A DNA stretch of 42,639 nucleotides from Azoarcus taiwanensis (GCF_012910885.1 NZ_WTVM01000018.1:1-42639), one strand, 5' to 3'; numbered from the stretch's first letter, positions 32,590 to 41,722 are shown. Notes: a model not told the origin generated them from the sequence alone. Numbers and translations are program-made.

Positions 32590-35500
32590 ATGTCTGATTC
32601 TGTAGCGAAGACTGCTGAGGCACCCGCCGCAGTCAGCCTCGAGGACAAGTATCTTGTTTCCGGCCGGGTGTTCCTGAGTGGTTATCAGGCGCTGGTGCGG
32701 CTGCTGATGATCCAGCGCGAGCGGGATCGGGCCGAGGGCCTCGACACCGCGGGATTCGTATCCGGCTATCGCGGATCCCCGCTTGGCGGGCTTGACCAGA
32801 CGCTTTGGAAAGCGCGCGAGCATCTGGCGGACCACGACATCGTTTTCCAGCCAGGCGTCAACGAGGATCTCGCCGCGACGGCGGTATGGGGATCCCAGCA
32901 GGTGAACCTTTCGCCGCAGGCGCGACACGAAGGTGTGTTTGCGATGTGGTACGGCAAAGGCCCTGGAGTGGACCGCTGCGGCGACGTGTTCCGCCACGGC
33001 AATGCCGCTGGAAGCTCCCGACATGGCGGTGTGCTCGTGGTGGCCGGCGACGATCACGCGGCAAAATCGTCCACCCTGCCGCACCAGACCGATCACTTCT
33101 TCAAGTCGATGATGATGCCGGTGCTGGCGCCTGCCGGCGTGCAGGAATACATCGACCTCGGGGTGCACGGCTATGCACTGTCGCGCTACTCGGGCTGCTG
33201 GGTCGCATTCAAGGCACTCGCGGACACGGTCGAGACATCAGCATCGGTGGACGTCGATCCGCAGCGGGTGGAAGTGGTCATACCGAACGATTTCGCATTA
33301 CCCAAGGGCGGACTCAATCTTCGCTGGCCGGACCCACCGCTGGTACAGGAGCGACGACTGCTGCACTACAAGCTATACGCGGCCCTGGCCTATTGTCGTG
33401 CGAACCGGCTCAACCGCATCGTCATCGACTCGCCGCAACCCAGGCTCGGCATTATCACTTCAGGGAAGTCCTACCTCGACGTGAGGCAGGCATTCGACGA
33501 CCTCGGCATCGACGACGCCCTCGCCGCCGAGATCGGCATACGACTCTACAAGGTCGGTATGGTCTGGCCTCTCGAGGCCGATGGCGTAAGACACTTTGCC
33601 GAAGGGCTCGACGAAATTCTGGTGGTCGAGGAAAAGCGCCAATTGCTCGAGTACCAGCTCAAGGAAGAGCTCTACAACTGGCGTGAGGACGTGCGCCCTC
33701 GGGTCGTCGGCAAGTTCGACGAGAAGGGCGAATGGGCGCGGATCATCCAGGTGGACGGGACGGTGGACCACGGCCAGTGGCTGTTGCCGGCTGCCGGCGA
33801 ACTGACGCCGGCAATGATTGCGCGCGTCATCGCCGAACGCGTGGGACGATTCTTCACCTCCGAAACCATCAAGGACCGCCTGGCGTTTCTCGAGGCCAAG
33901 GAAGAGGCGCTCGCCCAACGCACCATCGCCATCGACCGAGTACCAACCTTTTGTTCGGGCTGTCCGCACAACACGTCGACCCATGTACCCGAGGGCAGCC
34001 GGGCACTCGCCGGCATAGGCTGTCACTACATGGTGACCTGGATGCCCGAACGGCGTACCGGCACCTTCACCCAGATGGGCGGTGAAGGCGTACCCTGGGT
34101 CGGTCAGGCGCCCTTTACCAGTGAGCAGCACATTTTCGCCAATCTGGGCGATGGCACCTACTTCCACTCGGGACTGCTCGCGATCCGCCAGGCTGTGTCC
34201 GCGGGCGTCAATATCACCTACAAGATCCTCTTCAACGACGCGGTCGCGATGACCGGCGGCCAGCCGGTCGATGGCATCCTGACTGTGCCTCGAATCGTTC
34301 AGCAACTGCAGGCAGAGGGAGTGAGCAACATCGTCGTCGTCACCGACGGTACCGAGCGACACTACGGGCCGGCGGACATCCCTCATATACCAATACGGCA
34401 CCGGGACGAACTGGACGCCATTCAGCGCGACCTGCGGGCCTCACCGGGGGTCACCGCGCTGATCTACGACCAGACATGCGCAGCCGAGAAGCGCCGGCGC
34501 CGCAAGCGAGGCCTGTTCCCGGATCCGGCCCGTCGCGTGTTCATCAACGAAGCGGTGTGCGAAGGCTGCGGGGATTGCGGCCGGGTCAGCAACTGCATGT
34601 CGATACTGCCCGTCGAGACCGAATTCGGTCGCAAGCGCCAGATCGACCAGTCCTCGTGCAACAAGGACTACTCCTGCCTGAACGGTTTCTGCCCGAGCTT
34701 CGTCACGATCGAAGGTGGCACGGTGCGCAAGGGACAGGCGCTCGCGGCTGACGAGTCGATGTTCGACGACCTGCCAATGCCCGAGCTCCCGGCCACGCGA
34801 CAGCCGTTCGGCATCCTGGTGACCGGGGTCGGCGGTACCGGCGTGGTGACCATCGGCGCGCTGATCGGGATGGCAGCCCACCTGGACGGCAAGGGTGTGA
34901 CGGTGCTCGACATGACCGGTCTGGCGCAAAAGGGCGGTTCGGTCTTCAGTCATATCCGGCTTGCCGATGACCCGCAGGACCTGCATGCGGTGCGCATTGC
35001 CGCCGGCGAAGCGGACGCGGTCATCGGCGGCGATGTGGTCGTGACCGCAAGCACCGACGCGCTCGCCAAGATGGCAGCAGGTCGCACCCGGGTGGTTGTC
35101 AACTGCGCGGAAACGCCCACATCCGAATTCACTCGCAACCCCGACTGGCAGTTCCCGCTCGACAGGATGCTGAGCGGCATTCGCGAAGCGGTCGCCAGCG
35201 ATGGCTCAGCCACGGGCCTCGACACGCTCGACGCCCAGCACCTGGCGACACGTCTCATGGGGGACGCCATCACCACCAATCTCTTCCTGCTCGGTTTCGC
35301 CTGGCAGCGCGGCATGGTCCCGGTGAGTCACGACGCACTGATGCGCGCGATAGAACTTAACGGGGTTGCCATCGAGACCAATCGCAAAGCCTTTCTCTGG
35401 GGGCGCCGCGCCGCTCACCGTCTGGAGGCGGTCGAACGGTTCGCCAGCCCGGCCGAGGTTGTCTCGATCAAGGTGCACTCGCTCGACGAGACCATCGAGA

Positions 35501-36156
35501 GGCGAGTCGCAGCGCTCACAGCCTATCAGGACGAACGCTACGCAGTCCGCTACCGCAATCTGGTCGAAAAGGTTCGCGAGGCCGAATTGCGCGTCACCGG
35601 CGACCCCAGATCGACACGCCTGGGCACCGCGGTCGCGCGCAATCTGTTCAGACTGATGGCTTACAAGGACGAGTACGAAGTCGGCCGCCTCTTCAGCGAC
35701 CCGGCTTTCTGGAAGCAACTCGAAGACGTCTTCGACGGCGACTACGAAGTGCGCTTCCACCTCGCGCCGCCGTTCCTTTCCCGACCAGACCCACTCACCG
35801 GGCGCATTCCGAAGCGGGTTTATGGGCCCTGGATGCGCCGTGTGTTCGGCCTGCTGGCCCGAATGAAGCACCTGCGCGGCACGCGCTGGGATATCTTCGG
35901 GCGTACTGACGAGCGCCGCATGGAGAGGGCGCTGATCGCGCAGTACGAGAACGACATAGCCGAACTGCTAGAAGGGCTGAGTTTTCTGCGCCTGCCGCTG
36001 GCAGTCGACATCGCCACCTGGCCAGACGCTGTGCGGGGCTTCGGGCCGATCAAGCTGCGCAGCCATCAACGAGCCGAGCAATCTCGGCAAAAGCTGCTGG
36101 AGCGCTGGCGGGAGGACACCACGCCTGCCGCCGGTGCCGGGCGCCGATCGGCCTGA
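32590..36156 (+). CDS. Indolepyruvate ferredoxin oxidoreductase, fused alpha/beta subunits
   Basis: A 1188-aa cytoplasmic enzyme expected to decarboxylate aryl-2-oxoacids (indolepyruvate, phenylpyruvate) to aryl-acetyl-CoA while reducing ferredoxin. The start follows AGGAGG by 7 nt; in-frame codons upstream to 32467 lack an SD. It has an N-terminal pyruvate-oxidoreductase-like part, CSGCPHNTST at about 455, the thiamine-diphosphate segment GDGTYFHSG with ILFNDAVAMTGGQP (about 519-560), a cysteine-rich Fe-S region (CEGCGDCGRVSNC, about 656, then CNKDYSCLNGFCPS), and the IorB-like domain GVGGTGVVTIGALIG (about 747). The IorA and IorB subunits of archaea are fused here, as in many proteobacteria. 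It stands alone, divergent from the tRNA-tuf operon; no paa or ferredoxin gene is adjacent. Confidence 0.9.
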   Translation: MSDSVAKTAEAPAAVSLEDKYLVSGRVFLSGYQALVRLLMIQRERDRAEGLDTAGFVSGYRGSPLGGLDQTLWKAREHLADHDIVFQPGVNEDLAATAVWGSQQVNLSPQARHEGVFAMWYGKGPGVDRCGDVFRHGNAAGSSRHGGVLVVAGDDHAAKSSTLPHQTDHFFKSMMMPVLAPAGVQEYIDLGVHGYALSRYSGCWVAFKALADTVETSASVDVDPQRVEVVIPNDFALPKGGLNLRWPDPPLVQERRLLHYKLYAALAYCRANRLNRIVIDSPQPRLGIITSGKSYLDVRQAFDDLGIDDALAAEIGIRLYKVGMVWPLEADGVRHFAEGLDEILVVEEKRQLLEYQLKEELYNWREDVRPRVVGKFDEKGEWARIIQVDGTVDHGQWLLPAAGELTPAMIARVIAERVGRFFTSETIKDRLAFLEAKEEALAQRTIAIDRVPTFCSGCPHNTSTHVPEGSRALAGIGCHYMVTWMPERRTGTFTQMGGEGVPWVGQAPFTSEQHIFANLGDGTYFHSGLLAIRQAVSAGVNITYKILFNDAVAMTGGQPVDGILTVPRIVQQLQAEGVSNIVVVTDGTERHYGPADIPHIPIRHRDELDAIQRDLRASPGVTALIYDQTCAAEKRRRRKRGLFPDPARRVFINEAVCEGCGDCGRVSNCMSILPVETEFGRKRQIDQSSCNKDYSCLNGFCPSFVTIEGGTVRKGQALAADESMFDDLPMPELPATRQPFGILVTGVGGTGVVTIGALIGMAAHLDGKGVTVLDMTGLAQKGGSVFSHIRLADDPQDLHAVRIAAGEADAVIGGDVVVTASTDALAKMAAGRTRVVVNCAETPTSEFTRNPDWQFPLDRMLSGIREAVASDGSATGLDTLDAQHLATRLMGDAITTNLFLLGFAWQRGMVPVSHDALMRAIELNGVAIETNRKAFLWGRRAAHRLEAVERFASPAEVVSIKVHSLDETIERRVAALTAYQDERYAVRYRNLVEKVREAELRVTGDPRSTRLGTAVARNLFRLMAYKDEYEVGRLFSDPAFWKQLEDVFDGDYEVRFHLAPPFLSRPDPLTGRIPKRVYGPWMRRVFGLLARMKHLRGTRWDIFGRTDERRMERALIAQYENDIAELLEGLSFLRLPLAVDIATWPDAVRGFGPIKLRSHQRAEQSRQKLLERWREDTTPAAGAGRRSA

Positions 36157-36219
36157 CGAACGCGGAGCCCGTTTAGGTCGCCATGGCAAAGAAAAACCGG
36201 CGGTGAACCACCCCGACAC

Positions 36220-37095
36220 ATGCCGGCAGAGGTATCGTTTACCGCTCGAGAACACTCTGCCGAATACCCGGTGACCCATCAGGAACATCCGCCAGTCGAC
36301 CAGCCCGTGCCACGCGACCGCCTGCCCGCGCTGGCCAAGGCCGCCGCCGCACAGGCCGGCGGCTGGGCGCTTGCACTGCTACTCGCCCGAACCGGCCTTG
36401 TTTCACATGACGTCTGGGCTGTGGTCGGCACACAAGCCTTATGTGCCGCCGCAATAGCGTGGTCGCTGCGCAGTGACATCTGGTGGGTTGCGATCCACCT
36501 CCTCTTCTCGCCACTGTTGTTCGCGGCAAGATCATTGGCGCTTGCACCTGCCTGGTATCTCGGCGGCTTCGTCGCGCTCGGCCTCATCTATTGGAGCAGT
36601 TTCCGTACCGGCGTCCCCCTGTTTCTCAGCAATCGCGAAACGGCAGAAGCGGTGGCAGAGTTGCTGCCACAACAAAGGGGTGCCAGTCTGCTGGACATCG
36701 GCAGCGGTACCGGAGCCCTGCTTCTACCCTTGGCCGAGCTGCGTCCGGACGCCCGCCTGGTCGGCATCGAATCCGCTCCGGCGCCCTTCCTGATCGCACG
36801 TCTTCTGGCCCGTTCGCGCAGGGCGCTGTGCGTGCAACGGGGTGATTTCTTCCGCCATTCATGGGCGGAGTACGACATCATCTATGCATTCCTTTCGCCG
36901 GTGCCGATGACCGAGGTCGGCAAGAAGGCGCGCCGCGAACTCAAACCCGGCGCCCTGTTGGTCAGTAACAGCTTCGAGGTGCCGGGTTGGCGACCGGAAC
37001 GAATCGTGGAAGTTGGAGACAAACGCGGCACGCGCCTGTTTGTCTACACTGTAGATCGGGCACAAGAAAGAAGCGGGGCCAAGTCGGTCGAATAG
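36220..37095 (+). CDS. Membrane-anchored class I SAM-dependent methyltransferase
   Basis: A 291-aa protein whose first 120 residues contain three or four hydrophobic segments (about 45-62, 66-82, 88-105, 108-120). A Rossmann methyltransferase domain follows, with motif I LLDIGSGTGALLLPL (about 156-170), an acidic residue ending beta-2 (VGIESAPAPF) and a motif III-like DIIYAFLSPVPMTEVG. The substrate is unknown. The ATG at 36220 lacks a clear SD and a GTG at 36271 is possible. It starts 63 nt after the oxidoreductase gene in the same direction. Such membrane-plus-Rossmann proteins are common hypothetical proteins in betaproteobacteria. Confidence 0.75.
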   Translation: MPAEVSFTAREHSAEYPVTHQEHPPVDQPVPRDRLPALAKAAAAQAGGWALALLLARTGLVSHDVWAVVGTQALCAAAIAWSLRSDIWWVAIHLLFSPLLFAARSLALAPAWYLGGFVALGLIYWSSFRTGVPLFLSNRETAEAVAELLPQQRGASLLDIGSGTGALLLPLAELRPDARLVGIESAPAPFLIARLLARSRRALCVQRGDFFRHSWAEYDIIYAFLSPVPMTEVGKKARRELKPGALLVSNSFEVPGWRPERIVEVGDKRGTRLFVYTVDRAQERSGAKSVE

Positions 37096-37194
37096 CTGTG
37101 GTAAACGCTGTGTGTTCCCTCGATTCGCCGCCGCCCCACCACGCATAATTCCGCTCCATCGGCAAACCAATCAGGCGTTCCAGGAATCGATGCC

Positions 37195-37899
37195 ATGGCT
37201 GAAATCATCTGCGTCATTGGAAACAAGGGCGGCACCGGTAAGACCACCCTGTCCCACATGCTCTGCCAGGGCTTGGGGCTGCTTGGCCACCGCTCTGCGT
37301 GCATACTCACCGACACCAGTCGAGAACCGCTCCACCCTGAGGGCCGTCGCTACATCACGGCCGACGCCCGCACGCGCGAATCGCTCACGCGAGTCGTCGA
37401 CAAGCTACGAACGCTCGAGAACTGGATCGGCGTCATCGACGGCGGCGGCAACCGAACCGAAATGGACCGCAAGCTCTACGCCTTGTCGGATATCGTACTG
37501 CTACCGTTTCGCGAGTCGCATGAGGATATCCGGACGGTCATCCGCGATCTTGAGATGTTCCCGCGGGCCTATGCGGTTCCGACGCAGTGGCCGACCAACC
37601 CCTGGCAGCGTGAGAACGCCGACCGCACTGTCGGCCGCATGATGCGTCCGTACAGCCACCGCATTCTCAAACCCGTCAATGCCTTGTCGGCAAGCAAGCT
37701 GCTGCTGCACAAGAACGTGCCCGAACAATTGCCGACACCGCTGGCCAACGCCTGCCGTGCCGTTGCTCGGCAGATTCTAGAAGTACTTGAGATTGAGTTT
37801 CAGGACACGATGGACGAGCCTGAGAGCCCGGTGACGGACATGCGCCTGGGCGCCGAAGACATGCCGCTGCGTTTCTCCGTCGGCGCCAGGTCGGACTGA
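37195..37899 (+). CDS. Orphan ParA/MinD-like P-loop ATPase
   Basis: A 234-aa protein with the deviant Walker A GNKGGTGKTT (residues 9-18, signature Lys11 and catalytic Lys16) and a Walker B/switch-like VIDGGGNRTE (Asp82). The usual DxDPQ of switch I is replaced by LTDTSREP (about 38-45), and the IDTPG-type motif reads IDGGGN, so it is a divergent member. No ParB, MinC, or parS-like site is visible. The reading frame continues with a 40-residue acidic C-terminus. It starts 99 nt after the methyltransferase gene. Cargo is unknown; the PhaM-like gene 4 kb downstream is one guess (see findings). Confidence 0.8.
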   Translation: MAEIICVIGNKGGTGKTTLSHMLCQGLGLLGHRSACILTDTSREPLHPEGRRYITADARTRESLTRVVDKLRTLENWIGVIDGGGNRTEMDRKLYALSDIVLLPFRESHEDIRTVIRDLEMFPRAYAVPTQWPTNPWQRENADRTVGRMMRPYSHRILKPVNALSASKLLLHKNVPEQLPTPLANACRAVARQILEVLEIEFQDTMDEPESPVTDMRLGAEDMPLRFSVGARSD

Positions 37900-37913
37900 A
37901 ATGCAGGGCGCGC

Positions 37914-38549
37914 TTACGGACGACTGTTGCGTCGCGAGATCAACACCAGAGCCTGGGCACGGTTACGCACATTCATTGCACGGAAGATTGCGGACATGTG
38001 CACCTTGATCGTCCCTTCCGACAGGCCGAGCAGTTCGGCTATCTCGCGATTCGTCTTCCCCTGACCGAGCAGCTCCGCCACTCTGCATTGAGCGGCGGTC
38101 AGGCCGAACCGCTCGGCGAGAGACCCGCCGCTGCGCGCCGCGCCCGCGGCGACCCGGGGCTCACCGTCAGGGAAATAGACGCCACCATCAAGTACATTGC
38201 GAACCGCGTCACGCAGCACTTCACCGCTGCGCGCCTTGGACACGAAACCCGAGGCTCCGGCACGCATCGCGCGGCGAACCGACGCTTGATCGTCGAAGGC
38301 GGAAACAACGACCGCCGGCACATCCGGGAAGCGCTTGGCCATGATGCCAAGCAGGGATATCCCATTCAGATCAGGGAGCATGAGATCGACTACTGCCAGA
38401 TCCCAGTCGTCGTGCTGTTCCAGCATCGCAATGGCCTGCTCGGAACATGCCGCCTCGACACACTCCAGCCCAGGCTCCAGGCGGGCGAGAGTCTGCGACA
38501 TCGCCTCCCGTACAAGCGCATGATCCTCGACAATGAGTATTCTCGTCAC
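37914..38549 (-). CDS. NarL/LuxR-family response regulator
   Basis: A 211-aa two-component regulator. The receiver domain (about 1-120) has acidic residues E8/D9 (LIVEDHALVREAM), phosphoacceptor D55 (LAVVDLMLPDLNG), switch Ser (VVVSAFDD) and Lys in FVSKA. The C-terminal LuxR helix-turn-helix (about 150-203) contains LTAAQCRVAELLGQGKTNRE and IKVHMSAIFRAMNVRNRAQA. The start is GTG with GAGG 6 nt upstream. It converges on the ParA-like gene (14-nt gap) and is divergent from the binding-protein/kinase pair, its likely partner. Confidence 0.92.
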   Translation of the reverse strand: MTRILIVEDHALVREAMSQTLARLEPGLECVEAACSEQAIAMLEQHDDWDLAVVDLMLPDLNGISLLGIMAKRFPDVPAVVVSAFDDQASVRRAMRAGASGFVSKARSGEVLRDAVRNVLDGGVYFPDGEPRVAAGAARSGGSLAERFGLTAAQCRVAELLGQGKTNREIAELLGLSEGTIKVHMSAIFRAMNVRNRAQALVLISRRNSRP

Positions 38550-38838
38550 ACCGTACCTCGAACGTTGGCCACCGGCCGGTCAATGCCCGGAGCATAGCAT
38601 GCATGTTGCTGATTGCATCCTGCGGCAAATCCGGTATGTTGCAGCGAGTATCATATATACCGAACACTTCGAATGCACCCCGATCTCTCCGTTCTGCACC
38701 GACTGTGCCGCATGAGAAAGGAACGGAAGCAGGCCCCCTCGCTTCGATCCGGCGAACTCTGCGCGCGCCCCGACACGGGCACGGGCGTGGGCATCGACTG
38801 CCGAAACTCCCACGAGCTGCAAGCGTTCTGAGCAACCC
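38550..38838. other. Divergent intergenic region of the two-component module
   Basis: A 289-bp gap between the regulator and the binding-protein gene. It contains an AT-rich patch (TATCATATATACC, about 38649-38661) in otherwise GC-rich sequence and is the natural place for both promoters and for autoregulation by the LuxR-type regulator. I could not pair a -10 with a good -35 on either strand. Short open frames here are not convincing genes. Confidence 0.4.
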
Positions 38839-39801
38839 ATGCGACACCCGGGCGGTCATCTTCTCCTGCTGCTGCTCTCGCTTCTGATCTCGCTCGCCCC
38901 GGTGGCCGCAGCCGAAACCGCGTCGAAGGCCGGCGCAGCCGTTGAGGTCCTGATCGTCCCAAGCGAACGTGGCGGCGCCTACGAGGAGACCATCGACATA
39001 CTGCTGACCGAACTCGGGGGGCTTCAGCCTTCACCAAGCATCGAAGTGCGGCAATGGGACGAGGCCGTTCCGGCCGCCACAACACGCGTGATTGTCACCA
39101 TCGGCGCAAAAGCCGCCGCCGAGGTCGGGACGGGAGCAGAAGCCTCCGTGGTGGTCAACACCTTGCTACCGAGCCACAGTTTCGCGCAGATTCACAGCGG
39201 TCGCAGCGCTGACGAAATGAAGCGCATCACCGCGGTCTTTCTCGATCAGCCCGTGCGCAGACAAATCGCCCTGCTGCGCGAGGCGCTGCCCGACTGGACG
39301 AACCTCGCTCTGATCAGCGGGCCGACCACTCGTGAACTGAGCATGGCGATCGAGACCGAGGCCAGGCAATCGGGCCTTTCGGTGCGACGCAGCGACATCA
39401 ACTCAGACCGAGAGTTGTTCCGCGCGCTTCAACAGACCCTCGAGAGTCCGGCACTGCTGATCGCGGTTCCGGACCGCGACCTGTACAACAGCAGGACGAT
39501 ACAGAACATTCTCCTGACGTCCTATCGCCGCAACTCGCCCCTCGTCGGCTTTTCAGCGGCCTATGTGCGCGCGGGCGCGCTGCTTGCCGTCTATTCCCAT
39601 CCGGCCCAAGTCGCCGCTCAAGCGGCCGAGGCGGTGGCCGCAGTCTTGCATGGCAATGCCATGCCGCCGCCCCGTTATCCCGTTGCCTTCGAAGTCGACA
39701 TCAACCAGACGGTAGCCCGCTCGCTCGGGATTCGACTGAACTCGGCCAGAGTGATCGAGGCCAGGCTCCGATTGCTCGAAGGGGGGGGCGAGCGTGACTG
39801 A
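38839..39801 (+). CDS. Periplasmic ABC-type substrate-binding protein (ABC_sub_bind-like)
   Basis: A 320-aa protein with a clear signal peptide (MRHPGGHLLLLLLSLLISLA, cleavage likely after AAA at 25). The mature part shows alternating beta-alpha units typical of a two-lobed type I binding fold: VEVLIVPSERGGAYEETIDI, RVIVTIGAKAAAEV, LALISGPTTRELSMAIETEA, LLIAVPDRDLYNSRTIQNIL and ends with the DINQTVARSLGIRLN segment common in the PF04392 family. No permease or ATPase gene is adjacent. It overlaps the kinase gene by 8 nt, so it is probably a sensory ligand-binding partner rather than a transporter subunit. The ATG lacks a strong SD. Confidence 0.7.
   Translation: MRHPGGHLLLLLLSLLISLAPVAAAETASKAGAAVEVLIVPSERGGAYEETIDILLTELGGLQPSPSIEVRQWDEAVPAATTRVIVTIGAKAAAEVGTGAEASVVVNTLLPSHSFAQIHSGRSADEMKRITAVFLDQPVRRQIALLREALPDWTNLALISGPTTRELSMAIETEARQSGLSVRRSDINSDRELFRALQQTLESPALLIAVPDRDLYNSRTIQNILLTSYRRNSPLVGFSAAYVRAGALLAVYSHPAQVAAQAAEAVAAVLHGNAMPPPRYPVAFEVDINQTVARSLGIRLNSARVIEARLRLLEGGGERD
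39781..39788 (+). repeat. G8 homopolymer at the binding-protein/kinase junction
   Basis: Eight consecutive G lie in the last codons of the binding-protein gene (encoding Glu-Gly-Gly-Gly-Glu), 6 nt before the kinase GTG start. The run also forms the G-rich SD of the kinase. Loss of one G would fuse the two frames, since no stop intervenes. Confidence 0.9.
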
Positions 39802-41722
39802 AAACTGGGGCATTCGCGCCCGCGTGATACTTGTCGCGGTGCTTCCAACGCTGGTGCTTGCAGTTCTGCTGACCGGCTTCTACGCCACTGTTCGCCTGGC
39901 AGACCTGGAGGAAAGCTACTACAACCGTGGCAGCGCGTTTACCCGGCAGCTGACAGCCGCAAGTGAATACGCGGTATTTTCCGGCAACCGGGACGCATTG
40001 CAGCAACTGACCAATGCACTGCTCGAGGAAGAGGGCGTTCTGGGTGTTTCAGTCTTCGACCGGTTCGGCGACACCCTTGCACAGAGCGGCACACTCGAAG
40101 TGTCGGCCACGCTAACACTCCTGCCAGACCTTTCCGCTGCACAGAGGCACGGTGACGTGCTTCGTATTTCCGAGCCGATTCAACCCGGTCGCATCGATAT
40201 CGGCGATGAGTTCATGGCGATATCGATCGACTCGGATCCGGATGGCGGCCCCACCTCGCTCGGTTACATCGTGCTTGACCTGTCACTTGCGCGTCTGGAC
40301 GCACAGCGAACCGAACTGCTTGCCACCGGCGCGGCCACTGTCGCCGCCGTCCTGCTCGCTGCGCTGATGCTGGCGGTCAGAATGAGTCGCGATGTGAGCG
40401 GTCCGATCAGACGAGTTGCGAGGACGGTAAGCAGTATCGGAAAGGGACGTTTCGAAGACCGCGTTCCAATCGTCGGTGGCGGCAGCCTGCGGACGCTCGC
40501 CGAAGGGGTCAATGAGATGGCCAGTGAGCTCTCGGCCATGCATCAGCAGATGAGTCAACGCATTGCCGAGGCAACCGCCGAGCTCCGTGCGCGCAAGGAA
40601 GAAGCCGAATTCGCGAACATGGCCAAGTCACGTTTTCTCGCCGCAGCCAGCCACGATTTGCGCCAGCCGATGCACGCCCTCGGCTTGTTCATCGCCGAGC
40701 TCGGTCAGCACCAACTCGCCCCCCAGACGCGCCAGCTCCTTGATCAGATCGCCGCGTCGGCAACGGCAATGGAAACGCTGATGGACGGACTGCTCGACAT
40801 CTCGAAGCTGGATGCCGGCGTGCTGAAACCGTCCATCCGCAGCTTCTCGCTACAACCCTTGCTCGAACGAATTGCCGGATTGCAGCAAAAAATCGCCTCC
40901 GAGCACGGGGTCACCCTGCGCTTTAGGACGATCGACTGCCAAGTCAGCAGCGACCCGATGCTGATCGAGCGCATTATCGTGAATCTTGTCAGCAACGCCA
41001 TTCATCACGGAGACGGCGGGCGAGTACTGGTCGCCTGCCGACGCCGCGGGGACAGCGTTGTCATCGAAGTGCGCGACAATGGACCGGGTATCGCGCCAGA
41101 GTCCCAAGGCATCGTCTTTCAGGAGTTCGTGCAACTGCGCAACCCAGGGCGTGCCCGCGACCAGGGGCTCGGCCTCGGCCTCGCGATCGTGCGTCGGCTG
41201 AGCGATCTACTCCAACTGCAGTTGGCGTTGCGATCAACCCCTGGACGGGGCGCAGTCTTCTCAATCGCCCTTCCGCTTTCGCATGACAGCAGTGAAACCG
41301 CATCGCAGCAGCCCGACGATCGCGAACCTGGCGACCTCGAAGGGGTTCGGGTGGCATTGATCGAGGACGACCCGCTGGTACTGGCCGCAATGGAAAGCCT
41401 GCTCAGCAGTTGGGGATGCATCGTGCACATGGGAACCAACCTGGAAGACCTCCTCGCCGACCTGCCCACCGATGAAGCACCACAGATCATTGTCAGCGAC
41501 TACCGGCTTGGCGAAGGCTCCGGAGTGGAAGCGGTGGCCGCCTTGCGCTCCCGTTTCGGGAATGAACTGCCCGCCGCCCTGGTCAGCGGCGACACCGCAC
41601 CGGAAGTGCTCGCGCGTTGCCAGGAGGCGGGCCTTCCGCTGTTGCACAAACCGGTTCGCCCCGCGCGCCTGCGAGCCTTTCTCAGCCGCAGCATCAACCG
41701 CAGTGACTCATCCCACCCTTGA
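39794..41722 (+). CDS. Hybrid sensor histidine kinase/response regulator
   Basis: A 642-aa inner-membrane kinase: membrane helix 1 (about 10-31), a periplasmic sensor region of about 140 residues, membrane helix 2 (about 178-197), HAMP (about 198-250), HisKA with His287 in ASHDLRQPMHAL, HATPase with N box Asn397, G1 RDNGPGIA (428-435) and G2 GLGLGLAI, and a C-terminal receiver with Asp525/526, phosphoacceptor Asp569 (IIVSDYRLGEG) and Lys619. No Hpt domain is present. The start is GTG, overlapping the binding-protein stop by 8 nt. It may phosphorylate the divergent LuxR-type regulator directly, with its own receiver as a brake or sink. Confidence 0.93.
   Translation: MTENWGIRARVILVAVLPTLVLAVLLTGFYATVRLADLEESYYNRGSAFTRQLTAASEYAVFSGNRDALQQLTNALLEEEGVLGVSVFDRFGDTLAQSGTLEVSATLTLLPDLSAAQRHGDVLRISEPIQPGRIDIGDEFMAISIDSDPDGGPTSLGYIVLDLSLARLDAQRTELLATGAATVAAVLLAALMLAVRMSRDVSGPIRRVARTVSSIGKGRFEDRVPIVGGGSLRTLAEGVNEMASELSAMHQQMSQRIAEATAELRARKEEAEFANMAKSRFLAAASHDLRQPMHALGLFIAELGQHQLAPQTRQLLDQIAASATAMETLMDGLLDISKLDAGVLKPSIRSFSLQPLLERIAGLQQKIASEHGVTLRFRTIDCQVSSDPMLIERIIVNLVSNAIHHGDGGRVLVACRRRGDSVVIEVRDNGPGIAPESQGIVFQEFVQLRNPGRARDQGLGLGLAIVRRLSDLLQLQLALRSTPGRGAVFSIALPLSHDSSETASQQPDDREPGDLEGVRVALIEDDPLVLAAMESLLSSWGCIVHMGTNLEDLLADLPTDEAPQIIVSDYRLGEGSGVEAVAALRSRFGNELPAALVSGDTAPEVLARCQEAGLPLLHKPVRPARLRAFLSRSINRSDSSHP

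Noticed and set aside
38613-38831. 72-codon open frame in the divergent gap of the two-component module
   Set aside because: No SD, no recognisable protein features, and overlapping frames on both strands are equally open.
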